From: Gemmatimonadota bacterium
Lineage (GTDB): Bacteria > Gemmatimonadota > Gemmatimonadetes > Gemmatimonadales > Gemmatimonadaceae
Assembly (NCBI GenBank): GCA_028287305.1
Contig: JAQBPX010000002.1
Coordinates: 186,001-250,000 of the forward strand
Direction of reading: 5' to 3'
DNA: 64,000 nucleotides
Shown: positions 56,120 to 64,000 of the stretch, in pieces
How the letters are laid out: each line of letters opens with the position of its first letter
Numbering within the stretch: the stretch's first letter is position 1
Notes under the pieces: generated by a model
The model's database searches: none
What the model was told of the DNA's origin: nothing
The model's input: only the letters and a program-made list of their open reading frames with translations
Position numbers and translations under genes: made by a program

Positions 56120-57355
56120 ATGAAGAACTCCATCCGCATCGCCATCGCCATCGCCACCGCAGCCTCGCTGGGCGGCGGCTTCTATGCCTGGCACAACGCG
56201 CAGGCCAGTGCCGTCACCAGCTGGCGCTACGCCGCCGTGGAGCAGGGATCCCTGCGCTCGACGGTCTCCGCCACCGGCACCCTCAACGCCGTTCGCACCG
56301 TCGAGGTCGGCACCCAGGTCTCCGGCCAGATTGCCGCGATCAACGTGGACTTCAATGATCACGTGAAGAAGGGACAGCTGATCGCGCGGATCGACCCCAC
56401 GCTCCAGCAGCAGGCGGTGCAGGACGCGCAGGCCGGTGTCGCCAAGGCGGATGCCCAGCTCACGCAGGCGAAGCTCGAGTACGAGCGCAACGTCAGCCTG
56501 CACGACGCGAAGATCGTCACCGAGTCCGAGTTCAACGTCACGCAGGTGAACTACGCCGTGGCGAAGTCCAACCGGACGTCGGCGCAGATCAGCCTGGACA
56601 AGGCGCGGCAGAACCTCGCGTACACGAACATCCATGCGCCGATCGACGGCGTGGTGATCGAGCGCGCGATGGACGTCGGCCAGACCGTCGCGGCCAGCCT
56701 CTCGGCGCCGAAGCTGTTCGTGATCGCGAACGACCTCTCGCAGATGGAGATCCTCGCGAGCGTGGACGAGAGCGACATCGGCAAGATCCAGGAAGGCCAG
56801 GCAGTTTCGTTCACCGTGCAGTCGTTCCAGGATCGCGGCTTCCGTGGCACCGTGCGGCAGGTGCGCCTCAGCTCCACCACCGCGAACAACGTGGTGAGCT
56901 ACACCGCCGTGATCGCCGTGGACAACAAGGATGGCAAGCTGCTCCCCGGCATGACGGCGACGGTGAAGTTCGTCACCGGCTCGGCAAGCGACGTGCTCAC
57001 GGTCGCGAACACCGCGCTGCGCTTTGCGCCGCCGGCCGTGACCACGGCACCGAAGGCGACGACTCCTCCCGCGGCGGGCCCGCAGGGTGGGCAGCAGCGC
57101 GGTTCCCGCGCCGGCGCAGTGAAGAGCGGGACGCTCTATACGATGGAGAAGGGCGCGCTGGTGGCGCACAAGGTCACGCTCGGCCTCACCGATGGCTCGA
57201 AGACGCAGGTGAGCGGCGAGGGGATCGCGGCCGGCCTGCAGGTGGTGGTCGGCAGCGGCACCGGAACGGCAGGTGCCACCGCGTCGGCCGCCGCGAGCAG
57301 CAACCCGTTCCAGCAGCAGCCGTCTGGCGCGCGCCGCGCGCCGGGACCGTTCTGA
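56120..57355 (+). CDS. macA: MacA-like periplasmic adaptor (membrane fusion protein)
   Basis: A 411-residue adaptor with one N-terminal membrane anchor (about 5-22). A lipoyl/biotinyl half (TVEVGTQVSGQIAAINVDFNDHVKKGQLIARID) leads into a helical hairpin (about 95-165, QQQAVQDAQAGVAKADAQLTQ...). The second lipoyl half is IHAPIDGVVIERAMDVGQTV, followed by beta-barrel and membrane-proximal domains (ILASVDESDIGKIQEGQAVSF). A Gly/Pro/Ala-rich insertion (about 315-335) and tail are unusual but common in GC-rich genomes. GAGGAAACA gives a good ribosome-binding site. It links the MacB ATPase-permease with the TolC channel. Confidence 0.93.
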   Translation: MKNSIRIAIAIATAASLGGGFYAWHNAQASAVTSWRYAAVEQGSLRSTVSATGTLNAVRTVEVGTQVSGQIAAINVDFNDHVKKGQLIARIDPTLQQQAVQDAQAGVAKADAQLTQAKLEYERNVSLHDAKIVTESEFNVTQVNYAVAKSNRTSAQISLDKARQNLAYTNIHAPIDGVVIERAMDVGQTVAASLSAPKLFVIANDLSQMEILASVDESDIGKIQEGQAVSFTVQSFQDRGFRGTVRQVRLSSTTANNVVSYTAVIAVDNKDGKLLPGMTATVKFVTGSASDVLTVANTALRFAPPAVTTAPKATTPPAAGPQGGQQRGSRAGAVKSGTLYTMEKGALVAHKVTLGLTDGSKTQVSGEGIAAGLQVVVGSGTGTAGATASAAASSNPFQQQPSGARRAPGPF

Positions 57356-57375
57356 TACAGCGCGAGGAGACGACC

Positions 57376-58145
57376 ATGAATCACACGATTGCAAGTCCGG
57401 TGATCCGGATCGAGGGCGTGAAGAAGGTCTACCGCACGGGCTCCACCGAAGTGGCGGCGCTCCGCGGGGTGAACCTCACGGTGCAGAAGGGCGAGCTCAT
57501 CGCAATCATGGGCTCCTCCGGCTCCGGCAAGTCCACGCTCATGAACATCTTGGGCTGTCTCGACGTGCCCACCGACGGCAGCTACTCGCTGGACGGCACG
57601 CGGGTGGAGGGAATGTCCCGCAACGCGCTGGCCGACCTGCGCAACCAGAAGCTCGGCTTCGTGTTCCAGGGGTTCAACCTGCTGTCGCGCACCTCGGCGC
57701 TCGACAACGTGGAGCTCCCGCTGCTCTACGACCGGCGCGGCGTGCAGCGCGACACGCGGGCACTCGCCAACGAGGCGCTGCGCCGCGTGGGGCTCGGCGA
57801 TCGCGTGGATCATCACCCGAGCGAGCTCTCCGGCGGGCAGCAGCAGCGCGTCGCCATCGCCCGTGCGCTGGTCACGCAGCCCACGCTGCTGCTGGCCGAT
57901 GAGCCCACGGGCAACCTGGACAGTCGCACGTCGGTGGAAGTCATGGCGCTCTTCCAGGAGCTCAATGAACAGGGGATCACCATCCTGCTCGTGACGCACG
58001 AGCCGGACGTGGCCCAGTACGCGAAGCGAATCGTGGAAGTGCGCGATGGCCTCATCCGTCGCGATCACCCCGTCGAGCAGCCGCGTTCCGCGGCGGCTGA
58101 CCTGCTCCAGCTGGACGAGGCCGCGCAGGCGGTCGAGGAGGCCGC

Positions 58146-58149
<4 letters not shown>
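57376..58149 (+). CDS. macB: ABC transporter ATP-binding protein (MacB/LolD type)
   Basis: A 257-residue nucleotide-binding protein. Walker A GSSGSGKST, Q-loop FVFQGFNLL, signature LSGGQQQRVAIARAL, Walker B LLLADEPTGNLD and H-loop VTHE. It is a separate gene here, while in enterobacterial MacB it is fused to the permease. It overlaps the permease gene by 4 bases and starts 21 bases after macA. Confidence 0.95.
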
Positions 58150-59363
<1,214 letters not shown>

Positions 59364-59392
59364 TCCCTACACCCAACGTCAGGAATACATCC

Positions 59393-60748
59393 ATGCGTGC
59401 AGCACATAGAATTGCCATGCTGGTCGCGATCGCGGCGGGCGCAGCGAGCCCCGCGCTCGCGCAGGTGCCCACCACGGCGCCAACGACGATCAGCTTCCCG
59501 GAAGCACTGCAGATCGCACTGCGCCAGAACACCACCCTCAGGCAGGCGGAGAACACCGCCACCTCGAGCAGCGTGGCGGTGCGGCAGCAGCAGCTGTCGT
59601 TCCTTCCCTCGTTGTCGGTGTCCACGAGCGGCGCCGAGAATGTGGGACGGAGCTTCAGCCAGTCCGACGGTGCCATCGTGGACCAGACCACGCAGTCGGT
59701 GAGCGCCGGCCTGTCGTCCGGCGTCACGCTGTTCAATGGCGGCAAGAACGTCGCCTCGCTGCGCGAAGCAAGGCTCGGCGAGCAGGCGAGCAACTCGCAG
59801 CTGACTCGCGCCCGGCAGACCACGGCGTTCACGGTGGCGCAGGACTATGTGTCACTCGTCACGTTCACCGCGCAGGTGCGCGTGCAGCGCGAGAACTACG
59901 CGGCGCAGCAGGCGCAGCTCGACCAGATCCAGAGGTTCGTGACGGCGGGTGCGCGCTCGATCTCGGACCTGTACCAGCAGCAGGCGAGCGTTGCCAGCGC
60001 CCAGTCGGCGCTGGTCTCGGCGGAGCGCGACGTGGAGCTCGCGAAGGTGGACCTGATGCAGGTGCTGCAGCTCGACCCGCGCGGCACCTTCGAGTTCACG
60101 GCGCCGGCCGTGGCCGACAGCGTGGCGACGGTCCAGTTCAGCCTCGACAGCCTGCTGACCCGTGCCTTCGCGCAGCGCACCGACCTGGCCGCGCAGCAGT
60201 CGCGAGTGGCGGCGAGCGTCCAGGGAGTGAAGGGCGCGGCGGCCGGCCTCTGGCCGTCCATTTCACTGAGCCTCGGCTACAACAGTGCCTACAGCTCGGC
60301 CACGGCGCTGAGCTTCTCCGACCAGCTCAATCAGCGCCGTGGTGGATCGGTGGGCGTCGGCATCTCGATTCCGCTCTTCGATCGGGGCGCCACCAGCGCG
60401 GCGAAGCAGCTCGCGCAGGTGCAGGAGGAGAACGCGCGCCTCGCGCTCGACGACCAGCGGCAGTCGGTGGCGCTCGAGGTGCGACGCGCCTGGCTGGATC
60501 ACCAGGCGGCGCGACAGCTGCTGGTCGCCACCACGGCGCAGCAGAAGGCCGCTGACCTCGCTGTGAGCGCCACGCAGCAGCGCTACCAGATAGGGTCGGC
60601 CACGCTGCTGGAAGCGACGCAGGCGCGGGCCGCTGCACTGCAGGCGGCGGTGGCGGTGGTGAATGCGCGCTACACGCTGTTCTTCCGCCAGGCGCTGATG
60701 TCGTACTACACCGGTGACCTGGATCCGGTGAGGGTCACGCTTGGGTGA
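59393..60748 (+). CDS. TolC-family outer membrane efflux protein
   Basis: A 451-residue outer-membrane factor with a signal peptide (about 1-23, LVAIAAGAASPALAQ). It has two OEP repeats of long helices (SFPEALQIALRQNTTLRQAENTATSSS; NSQLTRARQTTAFTVAQDYVSLVTF; DSLLTRAFAQRTDLAAQQSRVAA; SVALEVRRAWLDHQAARQ), typical of the TolC tunnel. It completes the tripartite pump with the three genes upstream (29-base gap to the permease). AGGAATACATCC precedes the ATG. Ends just before a large inverted-repeat terminator. Confidence 0.92.
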   Translation: MRAAHRIAMLVAIAAGAASPALAQVPTTAPTTISFPEALQIALRQNTTLRQAENTATSSSVAVRQQQLSFLPSLSVSTSGAENVGRSFSQSDGAIVDQTTQSVSAGLSSGVTLFNGGKNVASLREARLGEQASNSQLTRARQTTAFTVAQDYVSLVTFTAQVRVQRENYAAQQAQLDQIQRFVTAGARSISDLYQQQASVASAQSALVSAERDVELAKVDLMQVLQLDPRGTFEFTAPAVADSVATVQFSLDSLLTRAFAQRTDLAAQQSRVAASVQGVKGAAAGLWPSISLSLGYNSAYSSATALSFSDQLNQRRGGSVGVGISIPLFDRGATSAAKQLAQVQEENARLALDDQRQSVALEVRRAWLDHQAARQLLVATTAQQKAADLAVSATQQRYQIGSATLLEATQARAAALQAAVAVVNARYTLFFRQALMSYYTGDLDPVRVTLG

Positions 60749-60912
60749 CCCCCAAAGGCTGAACAGCACAAAGCAACAGCCTGAACAGGACAAGAGCGGA
60801 TAACTGCTGGACAACGACAGGACAACGACACAACTCATTCATTTGAGTTGGACTATCCGGAGCCTGTCCAGCAGTTCTCTGCAGTTGTCCTGTTCAGGCC
60901 TTTTGTGGTTCC
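60749..60912. terminator. Long nested inverted repeat between convergent operons
   Basis: Three nested stems: gcctgaacaggacaa (60779-60793) with ttgtcctgttcaggc (60885-60899), 15 bp; aactgctggac (60802-60812) with gtccagcagtt (60866-60876), 11 bp; caactca (60831-60837) with tgagttg (60844-60850). On the plus strand ctttt follows the outer stem. It separates the TolC gene from the convergent ABC exporter gene. The words match those at 39.3 and 47.1 kb. Confidence 0.75.
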
Positions 60913-62715
60913 CTATGACCCAACACTGACCGGTGTTCGTGCGGGGCCGAGGGTCACCGGGGCAGCACTCCCCTCGCGCCGCTCACCCACCTGCTGCCTC
61001 CACATCGCGTAGTACAGCCCGCCCTGCGCGACCAGCTCCTCGTGGCGCCCCGATTCCACGATGCGACCCTTTTCCAGGACGTGGATGCGGTCGGCGTGCA
61101 TGATCGTGGAGAGGCGGTGCGCGATGAGGATCGTGATGCCGTCCTCCGCCTTCGACACCGCGCGCACCGTCTGGGTGATCTCCTCCTCGGTGAGCGAGTC
61201 GAGCGCGCTCGTCGCCTCGTCGAACACGAGCAGCTGCGGGTGGCGCAGCAGTGCGCGCGCGATCGAGAGTCGCTGTTTCTCGCCGCCGGATACCTTCACG
61301 CCTCCCTCGCCGATCAGCGTATCGAGCCCCTGGTCCGCGCGAGCCAGCAGGCTCTGCGCCGCGGCGCGATGCAGTGCCTCGAGGCACTCCGTGTCGGTGG
61401 CCTGCGGGCGCACGAAGGTGAGGTTCTCGCGAATGGTGCCGGAGAAGAGCTGCGTATCCTGTGTCACGAGCCCCATGCGCTCGCGAAAGCGATCCAGGTC
61501 GATCAGCGTGCTCGGGTTCCCGTTGTAGAGGATGCGCCCCGCGCGCGGCTGGTATAGCCCCACGAGCAGCTTCACGAGCGTGGTCTTTCCCGAACCCGAC
61601 GGTCCCACGAAGGCGATGGTGTCCCCGCGCCGCATCCTGAACGAGATGTCCTCGAGCGCCGGGGCACTCGCGGTGCGGTGTGCGAAGCTCACGTGGTCGA
61701 ACTCGAGCTCCTGCAGCACGTCCACCTCCACCGGGTGCTCCGGCTTCGGGTCGAGCGGGATCGCCATCACGTTCTCGTAGTTCGCCATCGACGCCTCGGT
61801 TTCCCGATAGATGTTGATGACGTTCCCCAGCTCCTGCAGCGGCCCGAAGATGAAGAAGGAGTAGATGAGGAGCGAGAAGAACTGGCCCACCGTGATCTGC
61901 TGCGCGAAGATCAGGTAGAGCATCAGGAAGAGGATGCTCGTGCGCATGAAGTTCACCGCGGTGCCCTGGATGAAGCTCAGGCTCCGCAGGTAGCGCACCT
62001 TCTTCAGCTCGAGCTTGAGGATCTTCTGCGTCACGCCATTCAGGCGATCGACCTCCTGCTCGGCGAGCCCAAGGCTCTTCACGAGCTCGATGTTGCGCAG
62101 CGACTCCGTGGTGCTCCCGGCCAGCGCCGTGGTCTCGGCCACGATCACCTTCTGGATGGTCTTGATCTTCTTGCTCAGCACGGAGCTGAGGAAGCCGAGG
62201 AGGGGCACCGTGATGAGGAACGCCGGGGCGATGGCCCAGTGCACGTTCCACGCGTAGATCATCACGAAGACCACGCCGACGAGCGTCGTGAACACCACGT
62301 TGACCGCGGCCGTCACGAACCGTTCGGTGTCGGCGCGGGCCTTCTGCAGCTTGCCGAGCGTCTCGCCGCTGCGCTGGTCCTCGAACTCCGAGTAGGGGAG
62401 CGCGAGCGAGTGGCGGATGCCGTCGGAGTACATCTGCGCGCCGAGGCGCTGCGTGATGACGTTGACGAAGTAGTCCTGGAAGTTCTTGGCCACGCGCGAC
62501 ACGAACGCGACGCCGACCGCAGCCGCGAGGAGGAGTGCCACTCCCCGGAAGAACTGCTGGGTGGTGTAGTCCTTGTACCGCGTGGCGTAGCTGTCGATGA
62601 TGTGCCGGAAGATCAGCGGATCGAGCAGCGAGAACACCTGGTTGATCGCCGCGAGGAGCAGCGCGACCAGGATCAGCTTCCAGTACTGGCGCAGGTACGC
62701 GAACAGTATATGCAT
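60913..62715 (-). CDS. ABC exporter, fused permease-ATPase (MsbA-like)
   Basis: A 600-residue half-transporter. A six-helix type-IV exporter domain (about 1-310) is followed by the ATPase domain: Walker A GPSGSGKTTLVKLL, Q-loop GLVTQDTQLFSG, signature VSGGEKQRLSIARALL, Walker B LLVFDEATSALDS and H-loop IAHRLS. It works as a homodimer or with a partner; drugs, lipids or peptides are all possible cargo. The minus-strand MATE gene upstream ends 45 bases before its start, so both may be in one multidrug/export operon. Confidence 0.93.
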   Translation of the reverse strand: MHILFAYLRQYWKLILVALLLAAINQVFSLLDPLIFRHIIDSYATRYKDYTTQQFFRGVALLLAAAVGVAFVSRVAKNFQDYFVNVITQRLGAQMYSDGIRHSLALPYSEFEDQRSGETLGKLQKARADTERFVTAAVNVVFTTLVGVVFVMIYAWNVHWAIAPAFLITVPLLGFLSSVLSKKIKTIQKVIVAETTALAGSTTESLRNIELVKSLGLAEQEVDRLNGVTQKILKLELKKVRYLRSLSFIQGTAVNFMRTSILFLMLYLIFAQQITVGQFFSLLIYSFFIFGPLQELGNVINIYRETEASMANYENVMAIPLDPKPEHPVEVDVLQELEFDHVSFAHRTASAPALEDISFRMRRGDTIAFVGPSGSGKTTLVKLLVGLYQPRAGRILYNGNPSTLIDLDRFRERMGLVTQDTQLFSGTIRENLTFVRPQATDTECLEALHRAAAQSLLARADQGLDTLIGEGGVKVSGGEKQRLSIARALLRHPQLLVFDEATSALDSLTEEEITQTVRAVSKAEDGITILIAHRLSTIMHADRIHVLEKGRIVESGRHEELVAQGGLYYAMWRQQVGERREGSAAPVTLGPARTPVSVGS

Positions 62716-62760
62716 TGGGGAAAGATACCTGACGGCAGGAGGGCTGTCCGAGCCCCGGCG

Positions 62761-64000
62761 CTAGTGGCTTACCCCACCCTCTGCCGCCAGGATCTCCGCC
62801 GCCACCTCTCCCTCGATCTCCTCCTCCGCATCCGGCTGCGTCAACCGCTTCTTCTTCCAGTCGCCCCTGGCGTACACGCCCATGGTGATCAGGGTGATCA
62901 TCACGTTCGAGATCGGGAACGCCCACCAGATGCCCGGCGCACCAAGGCCCGCGTGCTTCGACAGCACGTACGCGATCGGGAACTGGAACACCCACTGCGA
63001 CACCAGCGTCAGCGTCATCGTCACCACCATGTTGCCGCTCGCGCGCAGCACGCCGGTCATGGAGAGCTGCGCGCCCATGAATCCCCAGAAGAGCGACATG
63101 GTGCGCAGGAACACCGCGCCTGCGGCGATCACGCCCGCGTCACCGGGGACGAAGAACGCCACGAGCTGCGGTGCAAAGGTGAACGCGACCAGCCCCATGC
63201 CGCTCAGGATCCCGAAGCCGAGCATCGCCCCCAGCCGGCCGATGCGCGCCGCGCGGTCCATGTTGCCCGCGCCGATGTTCTGCCCCACCAGCGTGGACAC
63301 CGACATCGCGAGTCCCATCGCGGGGATCATCACCACCTGGAGGATGGTGGAGCCCACGCCGTACGCCGCGACGGTGAGCGTCCCGAAGCTCGCGATGAGG
63401 AACGTCATCACCGTGAGGCCCAGCGCGCGCGCCGACTGCTCGATGGATGCGGGAAATCCCAGGAAGAATGCGCGCTTGATGTAGGCGAAGTCCGGCCTGA
63501 AGTCGCCCCACGACAGGTCGATGCCGTGCTTCCCCCGCAGCAGCACCGCGAGCCCGATCATCGCCGCGATGCTCTGCGTCCCGAGCGTCGCGACTGCCGC
63601 GCCCATCACGCCCATGGCCGGCACGCCATGCCACCCGAAGATGAACAGCGGGTCGAGCAGGAAGTTCAGGATGACGGTCCCGAGCACGATGAACACGGGG
63701 AGCCTCGCCTCGCCCACGCCGCGCATCACCGACTGGAACATGAAGAAGAAGAAGTTGAACACCAGCCCCACGAACGACACGCGCATGAAGCCGAGGGCGC
63801 CCGGGTAGACGTCCGGCGCCACGCCGAGCAGGCGCAGGAAGGTGGGCGCGGCGAAGAAGCCCATGGTGCCGAGCACGATCGAGACGAGCACGATCATCAG
63901 CAGCGTCTGCGCGGCGACGTGGTTCACCATCGCCTGGTTGCGCGCGCCGAAGTACTGCGCAATCAGTGTCGAACCCGCGATCGCCAGGCCGGCGCCGAGC
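62761..64000 (-). CDS. MATE-family efflux transporter (5' end cut by window)
   Basis: 412 C-terminal residues of a MATE antiporter; the frame continues to the window edge (LGAGLAIAGSTLIAQYFGARNQ at the visible start, the conserved first-lobe region). About 11 membrane helices remain. Family stretches: FAAPTFLRLLGVAPDVYPGALGFMRV, DPLFIFGWHGVPAMGVMGAAVATLGTQ, GMGLVAFTFAPQLVAFFVPG. It ends in an acidic tail (DAEEEIEGEVAAEILAAE). It probably exports cationic compounds using a Na+ or H+ gradient. Confidence 0.9.
   Translation of the reverse strand, partial: LGAGLAIAGSTLIAQYFGARNQAMVNHVAAQTLLMIVLVSIVLGTMGFFAAPTFLRLLGVAPDVYPGALGFMRVSFVGLVFNFFFFMFQSVMRGVGEARLPVFIVLGTVILNFLLDPLFIFGWHGVPAMGVMGAAVATLGTQSIAAMIGLAVLLRGKHGIDLSWGDFRPDFAYIKRAFFLGFPASIEQSARALGLTVMTFLIASFGTLTVAAYGVGSTILQVVMIPAMGLAMSVSTLVGQNIGAGNMDRAARIGRLGAMLGFGILSGMGLVAFTFAPQLVAFFVPGDAGVIAAGAVFLRTMSLFWGFMGAQLSMTGVLRASGNMVVTMTLTLVSQWVFQFPIAYVLSKHAGLGAPGIWWAFPISNVMITLITMGVYARGDWKKKRLTQPDAEEEIEGEVAAEILAAEGGVSH

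Overview
The window reads as a stretch of chromosome from a high-GC bacterium with a Gram-negative (diderm) envelope. Evidence for the outer membrane is a TamA/TamB-type pair, a TonB-dependent receptor, a TolC-type protein and many lipoproteins. Heavy use of secreted M20/M3 peptidases, TPR proteins and BlaI-type control, together with ThyX and the style of the proteins, suggests a soil-type Gemmatimonadota. That placement is inference from gene content, not from a marker-gene tree. I see no rRNA, tRNA, insertion sequence, prophage or CRISPR array, so this looks like core/accessory chromosome rather than a mobile island.

Layout. 1-3.5 kb: a GT39-type membrane glycosyltransferase, a MarR regulator and a divergent M20 dipeptidase. 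3.5-12 kb, minus strand: rho, then a tamA-tamB-like pair with touching reading frames. 12.4-17 kb: small regulatory and TPR genes, including a REC-like protein that meets a REC-like AraC regulator tail to tail. 17-24.2 kb: envelope genes (polysaccharide deacetylase lipoprotein, class A PBP, FkbM methyltransferase, DUF1800-DUF1501 pair). 24.3-29.5 kb: a large regulator-like protein with a dead GGDEF motif and a dead P-loop, then lipoproteins and small unknown genes. 29.5-31.7 kb: an EF-G2-type GTPase with an altered G4 motif.

31.7-35.6 kb holds the most interesting unit: a tight minus-strand operon of two D-Ala-D-Ala-ligase-like ATP-grasp enzymes, a GNAT acetyltransferase and a lysine 2,3-aminomutase. 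Every junction overlaps or nearly touches, and a candidate promoter lies upstream. It predicts a beta-lysine-containing ligated or acetylated metabolite that I cannot name. thyX, a FAD-linked oxidase and a squalene/phytoene synthase follow.

39.5-44 kb is a FecI-FecR-TonB receptor regulon. 44-54 kb mixes an HG-rich lipoprotein, a secreted M20 peptidase behind a heptamer repeat, a serine hydrolase under a BlaI/MecI-type operator, a PP2C phosphatase, an orphan encapsulated-ferritin-like protein (EncFtn), a Cys/His-motif TPR protein and an M3 peptidase. 54-61 kb is a LytS/LytTR two-component system divergent from a complete MacA-MacB-TolC-type efflux operon. 61-64 kb has an ABC exporter and a MATE transporter cut by the window edge.

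Several intergenic regions are built from recurring short words arranged as long nested inverted repeats (39.3, 44.0, 47.1, 53.9 and 60.8 kb), a feature of this genome that gene annotation does not explain. Start codons were chosen by eye from conserved protein starts, signal peptides, overlaps and Shine-Dalgarno matches. Family names come from recognised motifs, not database searches.
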